64,000 nucleotides of DNA from NCBI RefSeq assembly GCF_021018805.1, contig NC_086247.1, forward strand, positions 138,983,602 to 139,047,601, read 5' to 3'. Under the pieces are notes generated by a model that was given only the letters and a program-made list of their open reading frames with translations, did no database searches and had not been told where the DNA came from. Of this stretch, positions 40,090 through 52,000 are shown piece by piece. A program made the position numbers and the translations under genes. Position 1 is the stretch's first letter. Every line of letters begins with the position of its first letter. The DNA is from Prinia subflava. Lineage: Eukaryota > Chordata > Aves > Passeriformes > Cisticolidae.

Positions 40090-43000
40090 GTAAGAGTTTC
40101 AAGTAGATAAAAGAAAATGCAGTTTGTGTGTGTTTAATCTCTCGTGTATATGTCTGCATGTGTAAATATTGTTTGACTGGCTCTCCTGCAGCTGCATTAG
40201 GTACTTTAGCAATCAGTATGCAGTTAGTCACCTAGGCTATTTTGTTAGTTCCTAAAGGACACTTTTGAAAGATCCGATTAGATGGATCTTTTAATTAGCT
40301 TAGCATGCCACCGACTTAGGGCCTTTAAATATACTAAGTAACGCTGCAAGGTTGCATCTACTTCTTCTTTTTAGATTCTGCATTTTAAATTTCCTACATA
40401 TTAAATTATGGACAGTGGTTTTATCTGGTAGTTTGTACCTAAAAGAGAGCAGAACTCGACTGAACAAATGGTTAAACTTGTGAGCAAGTCTGATTTACAC
40501 TAAAGATACTCTTAATTTTTAATAAAAATATTTTAAATTGCTGTAATATGATTATGAACATGTTTAGAATTCTTCAGTAAAAAACAGACCAAAATGCTGT
40601 TGTAAATATTTTCCTTCTGTCTGTCGAGTACTGTGAGGGTATTTTTTAATCTTTAAATTAACCATTGAATAAGACTCTGCTAAACTGATGTTTCTTTTGT
40701 GGGCATCTTTATTGTCTTTTGATGCAGAGTTGTTTTAATTTTCCTCCTGTGTTTGTATTTAAGACTTCCATATTGTGGTAAGTTAGTTTTATTGGATTTT
40801 AATCCCCCCCACATGATGTTTAATTTGAAGAGGAGGAAATACATAAAATATCAGAACTGTGTAAATGGAATTTGATTGTCTGCTAAGTTTTTCTGTGTTT
40901 GGGATGTGGGTGAAGATCAGGACTCACCCCTGTGAAACACAGCAAAGTTTTAAGATGATTTTGAGGCATTATAGATGTGGTGTGTATGAATGTTATAGAA
41001 TGTGTTTAAGGGGTGCAAGAGCCAAAGCGGCTGTGCCCCTCCTAGCCCTGCTCCCTCCCTGCTCCCAGGGAAGCAGTGCTGGCTCCTTTCTTCCGTTCTC
41101 ATATTCCCTCCCCAGTTTTGGCTGGGCTAGGCAGAATTTCTCTGTGGTCTGCTTGTGGTTTTCATGGTGGACAGCTGTTCTACTGCCAAAAATTCTAGGA
41201 TGGGGTGCATCCTGTTAGAACAGCTATAAATTTAAGATATGCCTGGTTCTGATTAGCTAAGCTGATACTGAACTGGGCTTTGGAAGTTAGTGCATAGTCC
41301 TCTCAAAGTAATGTAAATCTGGCCTTTTTAGAGGATCCATATGGCTCAGAGTACTCTTTTTAATGCTGTAGTGTAAAATATAATGATTTATGTACCATTC
41401 ACACTGTTTTTCTTACAATACTCTGTTTTGTTCTAACAAGATGTTTCTGTGTAATCTTTGTGCTTTATTCTCCATTTAATGGAAAGAGAAAATGAATGTT
41501 AACAAAAACAGGAAAAAGTTGCCTATTAAAGTTGAATAATGCTATTAGCAAAGCTGCATGAAATCTGCACTGACTTGTTGCAGATGCCTGAAAAATGTCT
41601 TTTTGCACATTTTAAGCTTCTTTATCAAGTTGTTAAAATCATCTTTTTTTCTGTTACTTTTTTAAAGCTTTTTTTCAATCTTTATACCTGTAGAGGTGGC
41701 AGAAGGAAATGGAGGAGGATAAGCAGTTTTGAAATGCATAGACAAAACGTACATTCTCAAAATTAAGACCCATATTGTCAGCTGTAATAAGATGCATTAA
41801 ACCCTTTCCACAAAAATAAGAGACATTCTACCCAGACTTAAAATACTGTGCATAAGCAAAAAAAAAAAAAAAACAACTTTTTTGCAGTTAGGTCTTCCCT
41901 GAAATAGTTAAATCTCATCTCTGCAGTCTAAAGATTGGGTTGTGTTCTAAAGTCTGGGTCTGTCTTTGAAAAATAAAATGATTGCTGTGTCAGTGACCAA
42001 CTGTTTATTAATTTAGGGTCTTGGGTAGTAGATTTAATACAGATGGGGGCAGAAGGCAATTTTTCATTGGGAATAAGTTGTCAGTAGCTCCATGTGTTTT
42101 TGCACAGCAGTCCCAGACCAGGAGCTGCTCCCTGGCTGGCAGCTCTGAGGTCTCTTGGTTGCATCCTTGGTGAATGGAGGGAAAGGGTACTTGGAGCACT
42201 GGTCCCCCTTGCCACTGGTCATCATTTAGACCCTCTGGTGTTGAACTTGATGGCAGAAATGAAAAAGTTTAATCTAGGAGAGGATGGGCAGATTGCCCAT
42301 TGCTTGTTATGGTTCATTCAGTTTTGGGAACCCAGAGGCTTTGTAATACATGACTTTTGAACATAAAGCTGCAGTTTTGCTCTCAGTATAAACATTTGTT
42401 CCTCTGTGAAATGCATGTTGTAAAGCTATTCAGAAAAAAAAAAAAAGGGAGCTTCCAAACAGTAGACAATCTTCAGAAATATTTCTTTCATGGATGGTGT
42501 AATACTGTTGCAACAGATCCTCAGCTTGACATCTCTTGGCTTCTGCAGTGAATATGCATTTTTTATAGTATTGCCAGGCTGCAGCCTGGCAATAAAAAGG
42601 CTCTTGATGCTTGCAGCACTTCTCATTTGCAGAGTGCTTCATAAACATGTCCATTGCCCATTTTTATAACCCTGATCACCCCAGGCTGTAGTGCTACACC
42701 ACAAATATTAGGAATAGAAAATGCCAGTTCCATAAAGTGTTGATGCTTTTGATATGTCTACTGCCTGCATTCATTTTTGCAAAGCTTTGGTTTATCACCA
42801 TCTTGGACATGGCAGCTGGTGCTCCTTTGCTTAGAGAGAAGGCCTCTGCACAGCCTTTTGCAGGGGAAAAAGGCTATGCTTGGAAACCATAACATAGTTA
42901 ATCAAAAGTTCCCCATTTATTACAGCATCTTCACAATGGTGTGTTTTTTTTCTATTTCACAGATTTTGCCAAAGGAAACTCAATCAGATTTAAGCCTTCA

Positions 43001-46000
43001 CGATTGCTCCTAAGGAAGAGAGCGTTAAGGTAAGGTCAAGATCTTCTTGCCCAGTGAGGATGGCTGGTTGCAGTATCTTTCCATCATTGCTTGAATCTAC
43101 ATTTATTCTTTTGTCAGGAAAAGTGATTATTGGGCCTCTCACAGGACCAAGCTTTTGCTTAGAGCAGATGCTCTGATCAACCATTGAAAAACCAACTGCC
43201 TCTAAAATAATGTTAAATTTTATAGCTGACATTGCTAAAGGGAAAGTCCCACTGTGCACTGAGCTTCCTGCCACTGCAGTGCCCATTTTTCCTTGCATGG
43301 TATGGACAGAGTAGAGACATCCAGTGTGAACCAGCCTGGAACCCTTACCTGTCTGTAAAATCAGGTGGCTGAAGTGGGTGAAATAATTATACATCCTTGC
43401 AGGGAGCAGTCTGGGGGGAGAGAAGAGGGATACTGCAGAGATGAATGGACTGGTGGTGTTGCTTCCATGCAGGGCTGTGGCTGCCTTGTGGTCTGTGTTC
43501 TCAGGGCACAGTTCCACAAGGCTGAGTAAGAGGATACAATTAAAAAGTTGAGTAAGAAGGCAGGTCACATTCCCTCTCTCTTCCCATCCTTGCTCCAGCT
43601 GCTTTGGGTGTCCACGTTTGTGCTTTCTGGACTCATTCACAATGGCACAGAGAGGTGTTGGATCCAACCCTTGCCCCAGAACCAGCTGTTTCACTGGCTC
43701 AGCTGCACAGGAGTCCACCTGCCTTAGGTGCACAGGCTCATGTTTGCAAGCTTCTTTTCAGTCAGTGCGCACACCTGGTTTCCTGCCATGTTGTTTCTTA
43801 GGTCCTGCAGAGAGATGGAGGGAATGGGTGTAGAAGACACACTGTGCTATGAAAGCAGGTAGGGGAAAGTAGCAATGAGAGTAGTAAAGAAGGAAATGGC
43901 TGTAAAATGGACCTTTTACATAAGAGTCCAGGGAAAGAAGTTCTCCTGGAGGTAAAGAGAAGAAAAGTGAACAGTGAGCACCTAGCTGGCAGGTGTACAA
44001 GTGGGTTTTGTACTTCAGTCATAAAATCTCAGTGTTTGCCATAGCTTTAATTGGGGTGGCAGGTCAGTGTTACCAGTGGCATTTGGATCAAACTTCTGGT
44101 TGCTTTTGGGCACAACTAGGTTAGTGGGACAGCTATTTAGAAACCATATGCTGCTGCTGCTGCAGCAGATGAAGTTTTCAGCCTGGAATCCCTGATGTAC
44201 AGCTGCAGCTCTCACTCTACTTTGGAAGTTGCCAGAACAGTACAACTACTGAGACTGTCAAGTACTGTGCTAATCCTATAATGCACATTGTTTTTACAGA
44301 AAAATTATTGAGATTGTGAAATATTGTTGCCTGTGTTTTAACAGGAATCGTCTGAATTCCTGAATATTAGAGAGTATAATGAGTTTGTTGGGAACCTGAG
44401 GCCGACCACACACAAATCCTGTGTGAAACAAAGTTGTGGAACCTCGTGCTGTTGATTATATTTCATGAACCATGATCAAAGGCTATACCTTAAGCAAGGA
44501 AAGGACATTAAGTTCCTCTTTCAGTATCCAGATTTATCAGGGACTTCAAGAAAGAATTCTTTCAAACTTCCAGTTTAATTTTTTTTATTTAGAGAAACCC
44601 CTGTATTCCCTAATTATTTTAATAATAAATGTGCATAGCCTAGCTATTAAGTGCAAAAATTCATAGTCCTGCTGCTCAGAATCTGCACCTAAATTTATAG
44701 CATGACTAGATGTAGTTGTGGTATTTCTAGAAGAGGGTTTTGGATGAGTTTGAAGGTACAATATATTCAGCAATCCAAGTCTGACTATCTGACTCCCTTT
44801 TCTTGGGAGAAAAAGGACAGTCTTGTTAAGGGAATTACTTGTTTTTTAAAACACTTAAAAATCATGATGAGTGGCCTCCTGTAATTTTTAATTTTTTCTT
44901 TTTTTTTTTGAATTGCCTTAACATCATTCCAACTCAAATTAGATTCCTAATGAACGTTCTTATTTAACACTGTGACATGTCCTAAATATGCCTGCTTTCA
45001 TTTTTAGAACTAATTTAATGTATGTGTCTATAAATACTCAATTGTTTAGCTTGACTCTGTCATCTTCAGAGAAGTGCTGTCTGAGTCCTCTGTGCATGGG
45101 AAAGCAATGTAATTATGCATTGGATTAAAACATTTGGGTTTTCTCATGTGCAAACATTTAAAACGAGCAATTTCACCTGCAGCTTAGCAAGAGACAGCAA
45201 AAAAAAGTGTCTGAAGAGATAAAACTCCTAAATTGTGGATAAAATAGTATATGAAAATTGTTAATCTTTAAAAAATAAACAGTAGCAGTTGACAGTCTGT
45301 CCAGAGGGAAATGGAAAATGAGGCCATAAGGGAAACTGTGAAGGGACTTTTACAAAGCAGATAAGCAGTGATGCTGTGTAGTGCAGTGAGGGTTAAGCTT
45401 AGGAAGTTTGTGGTTATTTAAGGAATTTTAATGAAATCTGTAAGTGAGCAAAGGCTGCAAGCCACCCTCTGTATAAAGGAGATTTGGGAAGCTCTCGTAC
45501 AGGAAGAACTGGATGACCTTGAGAAGTAATAGAAAAAGGATGTAATGTAATAATACTAAGTGCCCAGTTGTGCATTGGGGGCTGATAAATTTTTCTGTCA
45601 CTTGCAAATGATGAAAGCAAAGCCTTTGCATATTAGTTTGTCATTCAGGATTGAGCAACCAATACAGGGTATATGTAAAAAAGGCAAATGTGTTGCAGAT
45701 CCCAGCATTCAGCTAACTAGTCATATAATAATGCTTTCTGTATTAAAAACATATTTTCATAAGATACTGCTAAAACCCAAGTCTGGAATAAAGACCAACC
45801 AATTCTAGTCACCATATACAAAAGAGATTACTTAAGACTGGAATAAGTAGAGAACATTGTAACAGATAATCAATGAGACTGAAAGCCTGTCCTGAGAACT
45901 CTGAGTCCATGTAGATGAGGTTTATTAAGAAAAATGGCTAAGGTAACTGACAACACTGGCACAAGAACAAATGGATAGAAACCCAGTGACAGACATTTAA

Positions 46001-49000
46001 GCAGATTTAAGGGATCTCTGCCTTCAAAGTCGCTAAAACTCCCTGGAGGGAGGAGCAGGAGTGAGTGTAACTAGTTTACAAGCAATCCAATAATACAGTT
46101 GTTTATAGAACCATCAGGCCTAGTACCAGTCCTGATTCCATGACTTTACCCTTGGAAATTCACGTAGGAATTAGACATAGTGGTGGGTGTTCACTCACAG
46201 TTCATTTAAACAAAGATTTTGCAGTTGAGTGAATGCTTTTCTGTACAAAGCCCCTTGTTTAGGGAGACTTAAGGTGCTGCTCTGTCACAGGCATTATGAA
46301 AGCAAGTGGAGATACTCCTGAAAAGCCCAGGAATTCAAAAGTCATGAGCTGGACCCTTCAGCACTTTTGTCTTAAGTAATTAAGTTGATTTGTTAGAATA
46401 AATTTGGGGTTAGTTTATAGCCTTAGGCCAGTGTTATTTGCATTTTTCAAACTCATCCTCAGCTAAAAGGAGTAGAAACTGCTTTCAGATGGGAACTGGG
46501 TATCTCTCCATCCAGAGTTCTCCAGAACTGTGTCTGTAAGAAAATAATATATTGTGAGGCTAGTAAGAATTACAGGTGTTGGCAGTGTAGGGTCAGGCAT
46601 AGAAGAACATCCAGTTAACTGTCTGATTCTCTGCCCAGTCTCAGATGGCACATGGATCCTTTTGCTTGTGGCTGCTGTGTGCTCTTTTTTCATTGTGTTT
46701 TGGTTTTTTGTTTAATTCAATTACCATGTGTTTGCCCCATAAGGATACAAAGTTCTCTCTAATGGACAGCTTATTGCAGCTCTCCATCTTCTATCTGTTA
46801 TTTTCTGTAGCAGCTAACACTGCTTTTCTTGGCAGTACCTGGAATAATTTCTCTAAGTGCAGTTGTTGGAGACAATTTGCAGCAGGTGGCATGGTGCCTG
46901 GCTGACACAGCCCAGTTTCTTCATTGTCATTTCAAGGGTTTTATTCTCCCCTCAATATCCTAAGAAGGAATGTTATTTATAAACTATAAACAAGGATATA
47001 CTTATGAAAAATATTAGTCAATATATGTTAAAACTCTTTTCTTTCAGTGGGAATTGTTCTTTGGAAATAGTGAGTACGGAATTCATACCCTTGAAAAAAA
47101 AGCAGACATTTAAAATCTGTCCTAAGGAAGGATTTTTCAACAGTAAGACTGTGAGGTTTTTCTTATCAAAATGACTTTAAATCATACAGCACACTAGTAC
47201 TGTGACAAAATTAAGAACCTGGCATCACTGTGAGGATTTATATCTGTTACACCTCTCTACACAGTTTATTAAAGGTTTTAAGACCATTGTAAGTTTTCTT
47301 ATGCCCAACTGGGATAGTCAATGGCAGAATACAATAAGTTTTTCTCTATTTTTATTGATTGAATTAAAAAAAATCTTGCTTACAAGGGGGAACACTTCCT
47401 CCGAAAAGTCTCTGTAGACAGTTGGGATCTACTTTAGACCATTATGACACCTACATTTTACAGTTAAAATTTGTATATTTAATGAAGATATTTAAAGCAA
47501 TATTTTGTTTCATCTACATGGGCAGTTTTCCTGTTTTGAAAAGACATGGTATAAAATTAAGTGATTTGATACTTCTGCTAGCATATTATAAATTGTGTAA
47601 GATCCAGAGAACAGTGCAGTATTAAAAACAGGGCAGTCATGCAGAAGACTTCTAGGTGGAGTGCACATGCAGTACTGTATTTGATGACATGTTTTAGTAT
47701 TTATGAAGAACCATTCAATATAAATTCTTTCAAAATGTAATTGCTTGGTAGAACATTTTGAAGGTAGTCTCCAGTCAGTAATTTAATGCAAAAATGTGTC
47801 ACAGGCAGTTCCAAACAAGTTTCAAATTATGTTAGGTTTGGCTTTCTGAGTTTCTTTGGGTTATTTCTTAGCTCATTCTTAGGGAAAATATTTTCTTTGG
47901 TGTCTCTGTTAGACTATCTTGCAGTAAATTGGTTATGTCCTGGGTTTATTTGATTTGTAGCAGAGACATCCACAGTTCTGTAAACCAGATGTTGCTTTCA
48001 GTTTTCAGAAGGAGTTCTCATTGGAAGATAAAGAAGAACTTGCAAACAGCACAAAGGATATTGATGCTAATCTCTTAGCAGTACTTCCGAAAGGTAGGTA
48101 AGGGAGACATATTATGAACAAAAGTGGTAATTTAACAGCATGTGGAGTTTCATCTATGCAAGTACAAGGCACATTTAAAATCACTTAGGCACAGATGTTT
48201 TGTAAATGAGTTTTCCCTGTGAAGTATGCATGAAGGATGAAACTGGGGATGAAGCACAATGCTCTTTTATAAGACCTTCCTACATCTCTGCTTCATAAAG
48301 TTCAGTTTTGTTTACCTAGTTTCAATAGTTTAGTAGTTGAAATTCAAAACCTCAGAGAGTTTCTTTGTACAGTTAGATTAATTCTGGGTTCAGAAGTACT
48401 GACTTGTTGAGAGTCATAGCTCTTTCCAGGCCCCTTTGGTGGTTGGTGGAGTCGCTGTGCTCGCATGACCAACTGACTGCACTTGAATTTTCGTCATGCG
48501 TGCTAAAGGGCCTGCAGTACATATGGAGTTCAGTGTGGGAGGGTTTTCAGGTTTTTTTTGTTCCAAACTTCTATCTTAATCTGAATAATATCTGAAGAAA
48601 ACAGCAGTTCCGTCTTTATCATTTGACACAGTTGATGTAGAGGCAAGAAATAATTCTCTTGAATTATTTAGAGAAAATGACAATGTACTTGGCCCATAGA
48701 GGGTGACATTGACTGAAGAACTATGTGCAACTGGCACAAAGGTGTTTCCTTCATTCAAGGATGTTGTGGACCTCAGAACTTTGGTGAAAATTGTGTGTGT
48801 ATGTTCTAGAGGTATCTACTCTTTTCAGACAAGCTACAAGACTAAATGCACTAATCCTAACGCAAAGGAACTGGCTTGCTCTTTTTATGTCATTTGTTGC
48901 AGAGTTCTCTGGAAAGGGGCACTTCTTCCAGCATAACATTTAAGTGCTATTTAAGTGACATGTTTGCTTTTAAATGTAATCATTACAGATGCTCAGAAAG

Positions 49001-52000
49001 AAACATTGTCTGCAAAATGATGGAATAGAGTGATATACATTTATACAATACAGACTTCTGAGACCACCAGACAGTAATAATCCATAGTTCCTCATTATTC
49101 CTTACACTTAGCCTTACAGTCATGTAGCCAGCAAGTTAATTGAGCCTTCACCTGAGAAACCTTATCTGTAAGTTGCTTCTCAGTGAACTAATTTCTATTC
49201 CAGGACGTTTCTATTTTTCAAAAAAATATTCATAATAAAGGCATCATATTTGGTGTTAAGAAACAGCAGTGGGAACTTTTGGTTGCATTTGTGGGAACTA
49301 CTTGAAGTCTAGGGCTTTTTTGAAAATACAGTTTATTTGTCCTTTCTAGAGCCTAATTTTGATGCAGAATTGCACATGTTGAGAAACTGAAGAAATATGT
49401 TTACTTTTCAACTGATACAGACTGAACTGAGGCCTGCAGCTGGGCATTGAGCATGTCAATAACTTTGCTACCATAAACAGGAGATAAATGTTTCTCCAGC
49501 CTAGTTTTAAGACCATCACCTTTCCAGCTGAAGAGAGGAGGAAGTAGGAATGAGGCTGGTAGGCTTTGCTGTTGTGTTAAATTTTCCTCAAAATGAAAAT
49601 GTGTGGTACCTCTCTTGCAATGGTTATTTACCATCTCTGAGAAATTAATCCTCTGGTAGGTGACCTTTTGATCCATATCTTCACAAATGTACGTGCTCCC
49701 CCTCTATCATGAACTTTTAGAAGGCTTAACTGGGCATTTATAGCATCTGTACTGTAAAAAGAAAACTGTTGTCACATGGCTGCAGCTTTATTCATGTCCC
49801 CTCTGCAGCTGTCAAAGAGGGTTTTCAGCATAAACATGTTTATATTCTGTTGCACATTTCTGAAAGTGTTCTATGAATATATATTTCTATAAGAAATATT
49901 TCACCCTAATTTAAGGAGTTTTTAAGACATAGGATGTGCTCCAAATGTACTCATTGTTTTTCCTTCTGGGACAACATGGGGAACAATACTGTTTTTCCTA
50001 AATAATAGCATTCTAAAGTAAATTTTGTTTTGAAGGACTACAGTTACCAAAGTTAAGATGCCTCTTGACAGTTTACCTCAGAGTGTATCCTGCCACAGCA
50101 TCCTGCTCAACATCCTAAAATAAAGCCTCAAGTTCAGAGCTGTTTCTGAGCTGTGTCTGTTCTTGCTCTTGCCCTTGAGTGACCAACGGTGCTTACAAAG
50201 TGTGTTGCCATGAAGTAATCTACATAAGGAGCTTTTACTGTGAAATTAATTATTTTAAGCTGCTTAGTCTTTTCTTGTGTGCTGAATCAGATTTTTGTGC
50301 TACCTTTTAGGTAGAAGTATTGATTTTCTTCAGCAGTCCCATGGTGTTGTTTATGATATCACATGGGAAAACATCCCATGGACAGATGGGAACAGGCACC
50401 AACTTATTCAAATTGTAAACTAAAGAGGAGAAACGTGGTCACCTAAGAGCCAAGGGCCAACCAGTGTCCTTGGGAGTGAAATATCTCCAATTGTTTTTTA
50501 TGTTTTAAAGTAAAATATTTTATTCATCAAAAAGAAACCACTACACTAGAAGACTTTCTGCATTTTATCTTCTTTTGGTTTTTCTTTTTTTGTGCTTCTT
50601 TTTCCCACTTTATCTAAAGAAGAATATTGCTGGAACTGCTTTCACAAAAAAAATTCTGCAGATGTTGGCCAACCTAGCTGAAATTACTTCTGTGATCTCA
50701 AGCTTGGAAAAAGTGTAAGGCAGCATAGAGTAGTCCCCATGCTATTTTTGTCCCATGTTGTTTGGAGAGGTGTTGGAAGACATTTTTCATGAGACCAGTG
50801 CTCTTTTTAGGACTGCAAAGTGGTAGTAGAATCTCTGGAACTTCAACTAGCATGTAGCAAGAGAGTGTTGAACTAATGCTTTGGGAGTTCTTTGGATGCT
50901 CCACATTTCTTGTATGTGGACAACTTATAGTTAAGTTTCCTTTTCTGGGGGTGGGGGAAGAGAAGACTTTCACTAACAAACGTAGATATGCTTCAGAGCT
51001 TTACTAAAGCTGTGTAAAAGATCTGTTCTCTGATGATAGTTTTGCTGACTGTATAAGTGACTGGGTGACTAGGGAAAAAAAAAGGGATCAGGATTTGGAT
51101 GGAATGTGATTTCACTAACTCTGAGCTCTGGAGGCCTTTGACTTGTCTGAAGACAGACAATTACAAGTTTTGTTTTGACAATGTTGCGTATACATAGCCA
51201 ACAGGTGGAACAGAAAAACTCTAATAGCTAGTGAAATGTAGTTAAACAGAAGTAGACTTGGGGAGGCGAGAGCAAAGTCTTTATGAGAAATCATTTCCTT
51301 TGGTGTAGATCGGAAATGAAGGCTGGTTTCAAATGGCTAAGTTCTCTGTTTAATACAGTTCCACTGCTAGCAGGGCTTGAGTAGACAGGGCAGCAGTGGA
51401 AACTGCTCATGCATTGAGAGAAAAGTCTGTGAAAACACTGCACAAGGGCTCATCCTTGTTGCGGTCTTGGTTCAGGATCAGAATGTGTTCATTCTTGCTG
51501 ATCCTGCACTTTTTATCTTTAGTCCTACTTTCAGGCTGATATGACAGTGATGTTTTCAGTAGGGTTGATATGACAGTGAATGTCAACATTGTATCTACCT
51601 ATCTTTGAGGTGTGAGCGCTGGTACTGAGTGCAGCAAACTTCCGGGTGAGTCAGCTGGGCTGGCACCCTGACCAAGCCATGCATCTTAAGTTCTTGCAGA
51701 AGAGGGAAGGCAGAAAAGGTGCATCTGACCTTTAAAAGGGTGGTGTTCCAATAATATTTATCTTCTAAGTACCTAGAGCAATGAGGTCTGCTAGCAAGAA
51801 AAAAAACCTGATAGGTTTACCTCTGCAGTGGAACAATGTCAGCTAGACACTCCTGACTCATCAGGCGCTTCTGATGGCGATCTGTGCTAATTTAGCAGGT
51901 GTAGACTTTAGCTTACTTTAACTTTTGATCCCTGGGTTAGCAGGGTTAGAACCCCAGAGGTGCATTGGCTCAAGAATAGGCGCACACAGCTTCCAGCACC

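Larger units (their letters stand above)
40090..42962 (+). other. SVIL: SVIL intron between extension exons 1 and 2
   Basis: It starts gtaagag and ends ctatttcacag. It contains a 16-base A tract and the 26-bp palindrome near its 3' end. Nothing else is recognised. Confidence 0.6.
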
